Source of the DNA: Russula earlei
Taxonomy: Eukaryota; Basidiomycota; Agaricomycetes; Russulales; Russulaceae
NCBI GenBank assembly: GCA_025769875.1
Contig: JAGFNK010000026.1
Coordinates: 1 to 64,000, forward strand
Length of the DNA stretch: 64,000 nucleotides
Direction of reading: 5' to 3'
Position 1 is the stretch's first letter. Each line of letters begins with the position of its first letter. Of this stretch, positions 31,333-42,575 are shown one piece after another. Made by a program: the position numbers and the translations under genes. The notes beneath the pieces are model-generated. The model was not told where the DNA came from and ran no database searches. It saw only the letters and a list, made by a program, of their open reading frames with translations.

Positions 31333-34253
31333 TCACTCTTCCATTGCATCCGAGATCCGTGAGTCATCTGGCCCTTCTTCCTCCACAAACAACTCGCTCC
31401 ATTTCGGGTAGACCCGTTTGTACAACGACATGCACACCGTGTCCATTTGCGTTATGGGCGCGTCAAAGTGGGCCTTGAAGTACCCGTGCGTTCCGAGAGA
31501 TTCACGGATATGGCCCATCCGCCCATATTTGGTGTACAGCTGGATAGGTTTATAGTACAACACATCCTCTTAGATGGATGGCTTCAGCGCCCTCGGCTAA
31601 ACCTGATAACGCCATGGAACTTACCCGGGTTGAAAAACATGTATCGGATCGTCGCGGTTTTCTTGTGGATCTTGAGAGGGTGCCCGGACAATATGATTCG
31701 CTTGGCATTAATTCGGGTCGGATCAGCGTTGAGCTGCGAGCCCATCGCAACAAGAGATGGTGCTTTGGTGACGTCAGGAGTTATCGGTAAGAACTCAAAT
31801 CAGGCCTACCGTTCGCATTGGTGGTTTCCCTCAGCAAAGCACATGGTTGATTCCCGAGTAGGATTGGCCCGTAGATGGTAGCTACGTATGTATCCCCATG
31901 TCGTAGGTAGCGCTCAAACTTGTGTACGTTGTTAGCGCCTCGTGCACCACCTTGAGTATACTGGCTGTAGACAGGCTTGACTAATAGTCGTCGAGGTCCC
32001 ACGCACAGTATGAGGGGATCCTAACCGGAGGTCACCCATGACTGAAACCGAGACGAGAGGGGTGTGATGGCCGACCTTAGAGCGCACGGAATCTCCATAT
32101 TCTGTATTTCTCTGAACAGCAAAGTGCACAACTGATTTCTTGTGTTCATGTTGCAGCAGGCTGAAAGCAACGAGGGGACGCGTAGTGTTCCACTTAGCTG
32201 CGTCTCTTGGGACCCCCTTGAGATGTACGGTGACCCTTGTCCCTACCTATTGTTGCAGAAATGTCAATGCCAGGATGTACATGGGCCAGGACAAGATAGA
32301 CTGACCGGTATTGCGCCAACCTCTTCCTCGCTGCGTCGCCGAACAGCACGTTCTGTTCGTTTGAAATCTTCGAACTGGAATATCCGTGCATAATCCCGTG
32401 GTAAGTTCTCGTAGGGATCCCATGGACTGGTACGGAAGGATCGCAGCCCACGGTAGCGTTGGAACCTTATCCTGGCTGGGACATCTTTGGGCGTGTCGAC
32501 CTCGTCCGGAAACTCTCGGTCGTCTCGCTCTTCTCGCTGCCGTCCGCGCCAACTCTCTAACCTTTGCGCTGAGTGAGAAACGAAACGGAGAAGGACAAAA
32601 CCGACAGACTGCTCATTCTCTTCTTCATCTCCTAGATCTTGGAATGTGACACCTTCCTCGTTATGTGTTTCCACCTCCATTTCGTCCTCAAGATGACCAG
32701 GCGCTTCTGCTGGTTCTTCCACACTCCCATTTTGCGCATCTTCGTCGTCGTCTTGCTCGCCTTCGTCTTCTTCGTTATCCTCGTCGATAATCCACGCAGC
32801 CTGATATTCACTCGTTCCTTTCTGGACGCGTCGAACTGCGCGCGGAGTAGTACCTGGGTTCGCATCGGGCAATTGTGCATCCTCTGCAGGGTGCCGAAAA
32901 GGATCGCCTGGCATATCTTCCTCTGTCGGCCAAGTTTGTTCGTTTTGCATATCGTCAGGGTCATTAGTGGAAACGAGTGAGTCTGCGTCCTCTGGATCCG
33001 GGTCTGCGAGGACAGTTGGCTCTCCAGTCATGGATCCCGCATTCCCAACGGGGGATGAAGTAATCTAGATGTCCAGTTAATCGAGAAAGAAGTTATCAAC
33101 ACCACATAATACACCTTCAGCACTTGAAAGTCGCCATGATTTGGAAGATGGACCAGGCGGTTGGGGGACAATTTAGTGCCTCGTACCACGCCTGTGAGTG
33201 CGAGATCTCCATCCGCCCAGTCCACGGACTCTGCTAAAAGCCACGACCGCCCTTGCCTCCAACGGACATCTCGTGGCTTACCTTCTGATAGCACTCTGAC
33301 TATGCTCAACTGATCTGAGAGGGCATTGAGATCAAAGACTCTAGATTGTTCCGGGAAGAAGTATTGCATGAAGGAAAGGAGAGACTTCAGTATCCCTGAG
33401 CGAGCTTTGGGGTCAATGTTGTGTCCAGAAGCAACTACGGACACCACATCAGGGAGTCCTTGCGCTTGGAGCGTCCTGAGTATCGTTTCACCCCAGGCAC
33501 CAACTTCCACAGCAGGAGAGAGGACGAAGACAACATAGTCCGCCACTTTACAGGCATCTAGAGTGGCGTAAAAGTCCGCATAGGCTAGCTGAACGAATTG
33601 TAAGGATGTCTTGAATCGTTCCACTCTTCAAAGAAACAGCATAAGGACATGGAAGACACGCGAGACACGTGAAATGGGCACACGAACTTGATTTTCCGGA
33701 CGCTCTCCTGATCCGCTTGGGTGGGGAGCTCTAGGGATTTGGATAAGGCCGAGACGGCGGCGCGCGAATCGGCATCTTCACACAGCGGCACAACGGCGAC
33801 GACCCGAGGCGCCCCGTCGACGCCGCCGAAGACGCGAACGGCGGAAAGGAGAGACTGGCGCTTTTGAAGCTGGATCTGCTTGGCGTGGTTTCTCCGGTTC
33901 ACTTTGGCCTGGGCGCCGGCTTTGGCTCTGGAAGCGTGGACGATTTTGGCCGCCGGTCGGGAGACGCGACCTAGCGGGTGCAATTTATCGTGAGTACATG
34001 CACACGCTGGACTTTGGACATGATCGCCCTGTTTCAGCGTCGCAGATGGCCGTTGTCGTATGACTACGCGCTGAATACGCGCGACGGTGAGATATTACCT
34101 TTTGACCGCTCTTTTAAGGACGCCTTCGTCGCATGCCTGGACTTGAACGGCTTGTTCGTCTGAAATGAGGAGAAAAATAGGGAAGCATTGTATTACTTTC
34201 GAGCCTGGACCCACCTGTTTGAGCGTAGGTCTATGGTGGAAAGACTCGGACAT
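31333..34253 (-). CDS. TSR1: Pre-rRNA processing protein TSR1
   Basis: A GTPase-like factor of late 40S ribosomal subunit maturation, acting on pre-40S particles in nucleus and cytoplasm. Exon 1 starts at ATG 34,253 ([13 protein letters not shown], 34,253-34,215) and exon 2 (34,159-34,099) gives [12 protein letters not shown]. Exon 3 from 33,970 carries [16 protein letters not shown], followed by [36 protein letters not shown] (AARP2CN region). A Glu/Asp-rich segment (about 32,970-32,640), then [14 protein letters not shown] and [92 protein letters not shown] and [17 protein letters not shown] complete the domain set. An apparent frame break near 32,300 is resolved by a GTCAGT..AATAG intron. 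It ends in an acidic DAMEE tail. The gene appears intact. Confidence 0.95.
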
Positions 34254-34427
34254 TATTTTTCTTATCCTGAACGGATTTGATGATCAAAATGTGATGTGAC
34301 AGCCAATTGTCACACCGCACGGCTCTATTAAACACCTTCGTTCGACTTAGATCAGCGGAAGTAGACGTCTCATCTATGGCTCAAGTCGTGCGTGGTCTAC
34401 ACGTTCCATCAAAAGCGGGTGCCGAAA

Positions 34428-35661
34428 TTAAATAGAACTGAGAAGGCGGCTCGCCATCTCGAAACCCAAGAATGTCGCTCCATTCGCGAATGGCGACCTG
34501 TGGGACCGAGCATCAGCCACCATCAAAAACGGGGCGAGGTCGTGTAGAACACACCGAATCAACGTGGGCACCAGCCCTCTCGTAAATGCGCCAATCCCTT
34601 CGGTTCTCCACACGGTGCGAACGCAGTGCAACGCCGATCGATACTTTTGCCCATCGGATGGTGAAAACCCGTCCGTTTGGATTCGTGACTTAACCACATC
34701 TATGGGGTAGATCACAGCCCAAAGCTAATAGAATTCCACAATCAGCTACCAGCGCTTCATCTGCCAAGAACGGACGATCACTCACAGCATACCCTGCCGC
34801 CGCGCCATACAGGATCGCGCTACCCGGACTTATCTGGTCTCTCCGAATGCCGTACAACGCCATCTCACGTTGCACTAGCTTCTCATATGCCAAAAAATAT
34901 GCGCCGTACCCCATCGCTTCGCGCAGGAAGGTAACACCTTGGCCCTTATAAATACCTCGAACTCCATACTTCGACGCTATCTTATTTATGGCATCGAAAG
35001 GGCCGCGATAGACGGCGTTCGTATTTGACTGAATTTGCAACCCTGGAATTGCAAACTTAGGTAAAATGTAACGCCGTGAACAGTGGAGGAACGTACGAAT
35101 ACGTATATGTTCCACCGGGCCAGAAACGAAGCCATTACCTAGACCTGCCAGAGCTCCCGCAATCACAAGCTGTGGAGAGCTTAACTGTGCGCCTTGGGAA
35201 GCATCTTGTCCTACTCGGGAGTTGTAGGCACTGAAATAGCGCTTGGTATACTCGAGTACGCCAAATTGTATAGAAACACAGGCCCCAATACCCAGCAGTG
35301 GGGACAGTGTACCCTAATTTATGTTTGGTGAATGGGATTATGTGGTAGGACAAACTCGAAAATCGACCTTGTAGAAGGCTAGGGGACCCTCATTCCTTAG
35401 AATGCCACCTGCACAGTCAAGCATGCCTCTGTACGTTCCTTTTGCCGACGTTTGCATACGCTTCGTGGACAAGGTGAGGCATTGGAGTGATCACTTTATG
35501 AACGACATACCACTTTGACGATATCAAAAGGTTGTCCGACTAGAACCTATGGTTTTGAGACGGCTTTCAACGACTAAAAAAAAATTCCATCATAACAAAG
35601 GTTTGACCTGCGCAATGCCCCCCACTGTTCCGGCTGTAAGATCTTTGGCTGTCTGAGACAT
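34428..35661 (-). CDS. Mitochondrial carrier, YMC1/YMC2-like (SLC25)
   Basis: An inner-membrane mitochondrial carrier. Yeast YMC1 and YMC2 are linked to glutamate and glycine-related transport. The start at ATG 35,661 gives MSQTAKDLTAGTVGGIAQ, and an intron leads to VLVGQPFDIVK, the first carrier signature (Px[DE]xx[KR]). Repeat 2 has GALAGLGNGFVSGPVEHIRIR and GVRGIYKGQGVTFLREAMGYGAYFLAYE. Repeat 3 has YPIDVVKSRIQTDG, GIGAFTRGLVPTLIR and the C-terminal NGATFLGFEMASRLL, which closely resembles YMC1. Three carrier repeats are present, at the usual length of about 300 residues. It lies 174 bp upstream of TSR1 on the same strand. Near 34,540 there is an apparent extra segment (LHDLAPFLMVADARSHRS) that is probably an intron. 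Confidence 0.88.
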
Positions 35662-35850
35662 GTCGATGACGAGAAGTGAGATGCGTGGACTCGGGAGCCC
35701 ACGACGTGGTGGGTTGAGAGCAACGAGCGAGCCAACGAGCCAATGATGACACACGAACACGAATTTTACAAGGCGGGTGTAGATAAGATAAGATAGCCAA
35801 CGGCTACAACGAACACCAGCTATGATGATGGCTGGTTGGGGTATCACAGG

Positions 35851-36129
35851 CTACATCTTGGCTTTCCTCCCTAACGGAACTTGTCGATTTGGGCGGTTAA
35901 ACAGGTCCTTCAACTTCGCATCCACCTCCTTCCATTTATCCTGACTTTCTTTCGTCTCCATTATCCAGGCTTCGGCGATGGCACGCGCTGGCGTGGGATC
36001 TGGTGGTCGTTGGGGCTCTCGCTCAAGCCAGGTGGCCGTCTTATTCTGCGGGGGTGGTGATGGGGATTCAAAGGCCATCTGAAGCGTGGAAGGCAGGTCA
36101 GCCGGGACCGAGAGCAACGCACGAGCCAT
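35851..36129 (-). CDS. Unrecognised 92-residue protein
   Basis: A single open exon from a good-context ATG (AAAATGGC) at 36,129. The N-terminal half is Pro-rich (SPSPPPQNKTATW) and the C-terminal half is charged and probably helical (ETKESQDKWKEVDAKLKDLFNRP), ending RKAKM. There is no signal peptide or membrane segment. It sits 189 bp upstream of the carrier gene on the same strand. The CpG content and codon use fit the host genes, which favours a real gene. No family was recognised; upstream exons cannot be excluded. Confidence 0.5.
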   Translation of the reverse strand: MARALLSVPADLPSTLQMAFESPSPPPQNKTATWLEREPQRPPDPTPARAIAEAWIMETKESQDKWKEVDAKLKDLFNRPNRQVPLGRKAKM

Positions 36130-37130
36130 TTTACCATATCATCCAGGGTCGTCAGAGGTGCTCAACGCAGATGGCTTCGTTTCGGTCTGTTTATAAGGAG
36201 AACGTCTCGGAATTGCGGCAAATGGGTCATGTCTCATCGAAAGATGTCACGCACAGATCAAGGGATTTATGGCACCGTATAAGAGCGATGGGTGAATTGT
36301 CCGTTCTCTGCCATAAGAGGAAAGTTGAAAGGAAGGAAACGTCAAAGAAGGAAATGTCAAGGGAAATTCTCTCACTTACCGGTGTGCATCCAAAAGAAAA
36401 ACGCATGAAAGAAGAACGAGGCGGTGAACGCAATGAGGCTGAATATTTATGACATGACAATGTGTGAAACAAGATCTGAACTGAAACCATGGCATCCACG
36501 GGTTTTGCATGCCGCTCACTCGCTCAAAGTGAACCTGCAGACTGGCTCGTAGCGGATTGGATGTGTCGACGCTATTCCCCCTAAGGATCCAGTGAGGTAA
36601 GGAACCACCGGATATCCTTCCGTCTTGTGCGATGCAAAATGGAAGAATCCCCCTCCCTTGTGCATGCCCCGTCCCGACGACCTCCTACATACGCGGCAAT
36701 GTTCAGCAAGCCAAGCAAGAGTGCTTCAGCAAAGGTAGGATAGGATCTAAGCATTATCGGCACGCTCGCTAATCACGATGTCGCGTACAGTCCGCTAGTC
36801 CGTCCGCTTGGGAGCAGCAGGGAACGGCAAATGCGTTGAAGAATGCAGTGGCAAAGCAACCCGTGATAGGTCGGCAGCTGCGAATGCAAGTACCAATCGC
36901 CTTTTAAGTCTACCGTGATACCGACGAATGTCTCAGAAGTGCGGATGAACGGCGCTGCACTGTCTCGCCAGTGCACAAGACAGGCTCGTCCTTGTTCCAG
37001 GTAGCAAGCAAGTCGTTCTCTTCTCGTTCAGCTCACCGGCCGGGCCGCGGCGCCTTGTCATGTCGGGAGAATCCGTCTGCATGTCGGGACTCGCAGTCGG
37101 CGATCCCGGTCTCCTCCTCGTTTCTTTTAG
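36130..37130. other. About 1-kb intergenic region
   Basis: Lies between the small minus-strand gene and NPY1. A hydrophobic minus-strand open segment near 36,450-36,395 (FTASFFFHAFFFWMHT) sits between an acceptor-like TTCAG and a GTAAGTGAG donor. It could be an exon of a small membrane protein, but no start or partner exon could be assigned. Otherwise nothing was recognised. Confidence 0.35.
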
Positions 37131-38809
37131 ATGAGCGAAGGGTATGTTGACTCTCAAATTCCATGCATTTTGCCTGATTCATTCATTCTCGGCGACTCTG
37201 CTAGACACGTTAACTTCCTGGGTGGATCCCCGCTGAACCGCCTGTCATGGTTGCGAACGTCTTCCGCATTCCTCAACACGCTCCTTGCCTCAACGTCCAC
37301 TCGTTGGATCGCGTTTCAATATGGAAAGCCTCTGATAGCATCGCGGGCGAGGGAAAATCAGTTGGCGTGGTTGACCACTGCCGAGGTCGAACACTTCTTG
37401 GGGCCAAAACCCCACTTTGGCCAAGGGCCGACGGAGGGCGCGACCGCTGCCGTCGATGCTCCAATTATTGAAGCTGCCAGGTTCAGAGGCGCACCGATTG
37501 TCTTCCTTGGCGTGAACGAACCACAAGCCAATGAATACAACCCAGCCATACCTCCCGAAGAGTTTGCAAAGACGCTTGTTGGCACGCCATTCTTTTCAGT
37601 CGACGTTAGCGACGTCAGTCAGTCAGAGCTGGATCGTTTGGTGCAGACCTCTCTCGCCGGCACGGATGATTTTACGTTGTCATTCGCCGAACCGCGAAGC
37701 GCGATACGCGGCTTGGACGACCCCAATGCGGCAATATTTGCGGTGGCTCGGAGCATGATAGATTGGAACTTCCGGAACAAAGTATGCGGTGTTCGTTACT
37801 GCTTCGTCGCGTTCCACAGCTTATCCGCCATTTCTTTTCTTTCAGTTTTGTGCTTCCTGTGGCTCACCCGTATATTCTGTCTGGGGAGGATGGAAGTTGA
37901 CGTGTACAAGCCTCCTATCAACGTCGGATAACACTGGCAGGAATCCCTGTCCCACACTGTCTGTCCCCTTCCTTTTTTTGTCGCACCTTGTCCAACTTTT
38001 CTCCTCACTAGGAAAGGACTCCATAATATTGCCCATCCACGGACTGACGCGGTGGTCATCATGGCAGTACTGAATGAGGCGCAGGACAAAATTCTCCTCG
38101 GACGAAATGTAAGTTGTTACGATCGTGTCGTACCGCGGAATTTCACCGACCTTCCGGAAAAATCAGAAAAAGTTCCCAACGAGATTCTACTCTACTATGG
38201 CAGGTTTCATAGAACCTGGAGAATCGTTTGAGGATGCTGTCAAACGCGAGCTCTGGGAAGAGGCTGGGATTCATGTTCGAAACGTGAAGTACCACTCAGG
38301 ACAACCATGGGTTCGGTTACGATCTGCTCAGCGTTGCATTGGGACTCACACCAAGCCAGCCATTCCCTGCCAATCTCATGGTTGGGTTTTATGCGATCGG
38401 AGATCCTTCGGAAGCCATCAGGATAGATCTCGACAATGAGCTTGAAGGTTCGCATCCTAACGTTGTCCGTGCCTATTTACTCCGATTTAGTCTATTTCTA
38501 GACGCGAAGTGGTACACCCGGGAAGAGGTTCTAGCAGTGCTTCAACACAAAGAAGGTACCAACTTTACGAGAAGTGATTTCAAGCAGATGGCAAGTATTG
38601 ACGAGAGGGTCAACGTCAAAGCATCTGGCGACCCTCTTGGTGGAGATGCTGCTGTTCATGGCAATCAAACGCAGGAAGCACCCGCTCTGGTGACCCACCA
38701 TGATAATGAGCCACCTTTCAGAATCCCACCCAGAACAGCCATTGCCGGCGTGTTGATCTCGGATTGGGCCCTTGGAAAGACCGTTGTTGGATATAAGGGA
38801 AGGATGTAA
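37131..38809 (+). CDS. NPY1: NADH diphosphatase, Nudix family (NPY1/NUDT12-like)
   Basis: Hydrolyses NAD(P)H and NAD-capped RNA to NMN(H) products; in fungi it is usually peroxisomal. Exon 1 is only the 11 bases ATGAGCGAAGG. A GTATGT..GCTAG intron follows and the frame resumes as HVNFLGGSPLNRLSWLR, the family N-terminus. A zinc-ribbon half FCASCGSP and KLTC sits at about 37,840-37,900. Then come the catalytic-domain start (DAVVIMAVLNEAQDKILLGRN), the Nudix box GFIEPGESFEDAVKRELWEE (Gx5Ex7REuxEExGu, about 38,203-38,270) and the NADH-specific SGQPW/PFPANLM motif, which spans an intron (about 38,311-38,362). All catalytic Glu residues are present. The C-terminus ends GRM, which is not a good peroxisomal PTS1 signal, so location is uncertain. 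Confidence 0.93.
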
Positions 38810-39063
38810 TTTGTAGGAGAAGCTTGTATGGAATGCCAGCAACCAAACTACTAGCTCATTGTGCCAGGAACCAAGGGCTACGGGGACGTCTTGATCTTCT
38901 ATGGACGGTGCTTCCATTTGCATATGGCCTAATGTGGGCGTGCGTGGAATGGATACCGATCTGGTGTAATTAACCACCGTAGTCCTGTTTTAGCCAGTCC
39001 GGTTGCGCGGGCCGGCTACCGCGCACTACTCCATCTCATCACCCAAATTCCATCTGTCCATTC

Positions 39064-41570
39064 ATGCTCTCCTTTCGTTTGCGCACGAGCCGCGCTTATC
39101 TTCGCGTCGCTCCCTCGTACAACTCCTCGACTAGGCGTCTCACTCGGTGGCCGTCCAGACCCTCCCGGAATCTCCCTCCCCCACCCCGCCGCGGCGCGGT
39201 CAGTGGTGGTGCGCGTTCCTTCGCAACATACTCTATCGCGATCGGGTTCGGGGCTGGTGTCGGATTTGTAGCCTACGAAAATTATCAGCCGTTCAGGCAC
39301 ACCGTATTGGCCATCGTCAGGTGCTCCCGCGTCGCTCGTGAGTACCGCTCGTCGAAGATGTGCTGCGTTCGTGGAGGTCATGCATGCGTGGAACAATCAC
39401 ACAGAGGCGGCCATATTCGGAGCGATCGATTACAAACGCACATTTGCGAGGACGTATGCGTCCGATGAGGAGCGGGCTCAGGCATATTCGCAGTGCCATT
39501 TGCGGAGCGCGAACCGGGTCCTTCGCGCGTTGCTCGCAAATGGAGGTAAGCCCACTAGAATTCGGCATGCCGAGAAGAACGTTGATGCCGAGTCTCTTCC
39601 AGGTGTATTCATCAAGCTAGGGCAACACATGGCCTCCCTGTGAGTTCTCCAGACGTTGGACCTTCGTAGCCGTTCTCATTTCAAAGGTAGCGTCGTGTTG
39701 CCGTTGGAGTGGACGAATACCATGCGCCCTTTGCAAGATAAATGCGATCCGACGCCATACGAAGATGTCGACGCGCTCTTCCTGTCCGATATGGGGAGGC
39801 CGTTGTCTGAAATATTTGACCACTTCAACCCAGAGCCGATCGGTGTCGCCAGCCTTGCTCAGGTGCATATTGCCCACCATGGAGAATCTGGTAAGACCGT
39901 AGCGGTAAAGGTAAGTCACTCTGGAAACGCCTTCATTTTTGAATTGACACCGATTACCGTAGCTACAACATCCTCATTTACTCGAATTCAGTGAGATCGA
40001 TATGCGGATGGTTCAGCTGACGCTTGGTACTCGGTCAGTTGTCTCGAGTCCAATTCAAACTGACACAGCTCGTTCGCAGGTTGGATAAAGCGATGGTTTC
40101 CCGAATTTGAGTTCACGTGGCTTGGGGAGGAGATGCGTGAAAACCTTCCCAAAGAGCTCGACTTCACTAACGAAGCCAGGAACGCGAGAAAGGCGGTGAA
40201 GAATTTTGAAAATATCAGCACATCCTTGTATATCCCCAAAATTATATCCGCGAACAAGAGGGTGCTCATCATGGAATTCATCGAAGGCGCAAGGGTTGAC
40301 GATCTTGAGTATCTCGCCGCACACAATATCGACCGCAACAAGGTTTCCCTAGAGTTGTCGAGAATTTTCTCACAAATGGTATACCTCGATGGGTGGTTTC
40401 ATGCTGTGAGTTCATTGGGTTCTCGAGCTCCATGTTGTAGCTGATCCGTGTGATAGGACCCTCACCCAGGTAATGCATCACCACAGATCTTTGTTTCTGT
40501 CATTCAAACCAACTTTAAGGGAACCTCTTGATCAGACCACGGCCTGCCATCTCTCGGTCTCCTTACAATTTCGAAATCGTTCTCCTTGATCACGGATTGT
40601 ACTTTGACCTGGACAGGTCCCTTCGAATTAACTATAGCAAGCTCTGGCTAGCTCTGATAGCGCCTGCCAGTCCGAAAAATAACGCTGATCGACGGAAATA
40701 CGCCCAGTTGGTAGGAAACGTTGACTCCGACCAAGTCAGTCCACGTTGCATCCGGGCCGTTGCTATATGCTCACCACTCTCCAGTACCCTATATTCGAGG
40801 TGGCATTAACTGGTGAGTGCAACGCGGTGTCATTCCAAGCATGAAATGATGTATTCCCCAGGTCGAGCGAGCATGGGAGATTCATCAAGCGATCCTCATC
40901 CAGAGGAAGAGGAAGAAGGCAAATCGACTTTCAAACGTGCTTCGAGCATGTTGGAACAGCTACCCCCGACAGAGCAAGAACTGGAGGCGATGCGTGACGC
41001 TGTCATGATGGAGGAAGGATTGCTTGTATCTGTTTTTGACATTCTGCGAAAAGTGCCACGGAGGGTATTGATGGTCTTCAAGTTGAACGATCTTACACGG
41101 TACCATCCAAGTCAATGACACGCGATTATGTTGACGAGCCATTTCAACAGAAGTCTTGACCATGCACTATCCACAACGCACTCAAAAGTAGGTCATTGCA
41201 GGCTACGTTGCCAGAGTGTTCACACGCGATGTTCAGGTTCGGGTCTTCATTGTTATGGCCAAATACTGCGCCACTGCTGTCTGGGAGGATGAGCGACGAA
41301 CTGTTCTTGATGACATGAGAAGAAGCGGCCTTCTATCACCTGGGAGATTGGCCGAATACGTTACTGCTTGGTGGTACGTGATCAATAGCATTTACTTACG
41401 TCCTCACTTCATCATCCTGTAGGAGGTACGAGGGATTATACTGCAGGTTTGTCGTCTTGGAGTGGTACATGGATGTCCAGGCGCAAGTTCGAAAGTTTTC
41501 TGCATGGTTCGGTGGCTTATGGCGCACAGGATTTGAGGGCGCACACAAAGCCGCCGCTGGTTTAACTTGA
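39064..41570 (+). CDS. UbiB-family atypical kinase, MCP2/ADCK1-like
   Basis: A mitochondrial inner-membrane UbiB protein linked to coenzyme Q distribution and lipid homeostasis in yeast (MCP2/CQD2) and animals (ADCK1). The N-terminus is rich in Arg and Ser (presequence-like), followed by one membrane helix (YSIAIGFGAGVGFVAYENY, about 39,230-39,290). The family KxGQ motif is FIKLGQH (about 39,610). An Ala-rich loop (GVASLAQVH) and AVAVKV (nucleotide-binding Lys) follow. Then come KELDFTNEARNA, LIMEFIEGARVDDL, and DPHPGN, which spans two introns at 40,457-40,532. The metal-binding DFG is replaced by DHG (LLDHGLYFD, about 40,585), typical of ADCK1. Many short introns are present. The stop is TGA at 41,570. 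The exact intron pattern at 40,730-41,420 is uncertain. Confidence 0.88.
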
Positions 41571-41680
41571 TAGGGATTCCGCATGCTTTAGAGGTATTAT
41601 TTTATTCAATGTAGATATAATAGATGGGCCAAAATAAACAAAGCGGAAAAAGTACAGGTGTGGCGCAAGCTAGCTGTTCT

Positions 41681-42366
41681 CTACAGGAGGCCGCTGATAG
41701 CTCCTGATGCCTGCACAAGGGTTTCCCACTGTCCGGAGGAGCTCAGCTGCTGCTGAAACTCGCGTGATCGACGCCTCACCTGTTCGACCGTCAACGAGAT
41801 GCCTTTTTTCCCGGGTTTCTCATCGCCCTCGGTCCCATAATACTCTCTTATATCAACTAGGGTCATTCCTTTTTTGGAAGGAATAATCAACACATTCGCC
41901 CGCCAGATGAGACAAGGGGGGTTTATTTACCTTTGAAGGTTCGAACGGTGGCACGCTTCTTCTTCCCTAGATCCACGTACCTCTCTCCTTCATCATTCGT
42001 CTGCAGCTTTGTTCTGGATTCTTCGAAATCGGAGTTACCATCATTGCTTTGTAAGGAGATTCTTGGCTGCGATTGAACTTTCATCGGACAAGCCACATAA
42101 AGCGGGTGTTTTCGCATACCTTTTTCACTGTTTTGGGGGCCGGTCGTTTGGCCTCTGCCAAGGATAGTGGATTCTCCTCGCCGTCTGAGTCTTCTTGCTC
42201 GACGGCCTTTCGTTTACTCGAATCCTTGAATTTCTGAAGTACAGTGGAGGTGAATGTGAAATGGACGCGTTGGAAGAGGGGCGGGATCGGTAGGCACCTG
42301 TTCCGATGACTCGCGTGACTTTGAGGAACGTTTGGAGCCGCTTTTATGTTTCGAGGACTTTTCCAT
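41681..42366 (-). CDS. SUB1: Transcriptional coactivator SUB1/PC4
   Basis: A single-stranded DNA-binding coactivator of RNA polymerase II. The start at ATG 42,366 gives a Lys/Ser-rich leader (MEKSSKHKSGSKRSSKSRESS). After an intron come KDSSKRKAVEQEDSDGEENP and a basic stretch. The PC4 domain starts with ERYVDLGKKKRATVRTFKG (about 41,990-41,935) and continues over a GTAAAT..AAAAAG intron as MTLVDIREYYG and PGKKGISLTVEQ (about 41,860-41,780). These are the beta-strand residues that contact DNA. The leader is the usual phosphorylation-prone Ser/Lys domain. It diverges from TOM1 across 209 bp. Confidence 0.93.
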
Positions 42367-42575
42367 GGCTGGGGAGCGTTGCGCGTAAGGGATCAACGAG
42401 GCGCGCTCTGACCTCGTGATTTGAGCCCTCGTGATCTCGAGAAAGAGTTTCCGGATGTGCTCATTGTGAGCCTACGCGTCATCTCACCAACGTCCTCTGT
42501 TTGCTTGAGGCCACATCTCATTCTTACTCCAACGACGTCTGAATCGACTCTGGATTTGACCGGGGTCGCATCCAA
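42367..42575. promoter_or_regulatory. Divergent promoter between SUB1 and TOM1
   Basis: 209 bp between two start codons pointing away from each other, so it must hold both promoters and both 5' leaders. No TATA box or other named element is clear. Confidence 0.6.

Noticed and set aside
31560..31640. Break before VLYYKPIQL in TSR1
   Set aside because: A GTAAGT..CTAAG intron of 56 bp restores the conserved MFFNPEDV junction.
32260..32340. Apparent frameshift in TSR1
   Set aside because: A GTCAGT..AATAG intron joins EEEVGAIP to [13 protein letters not shown] in frame, as the family requires.
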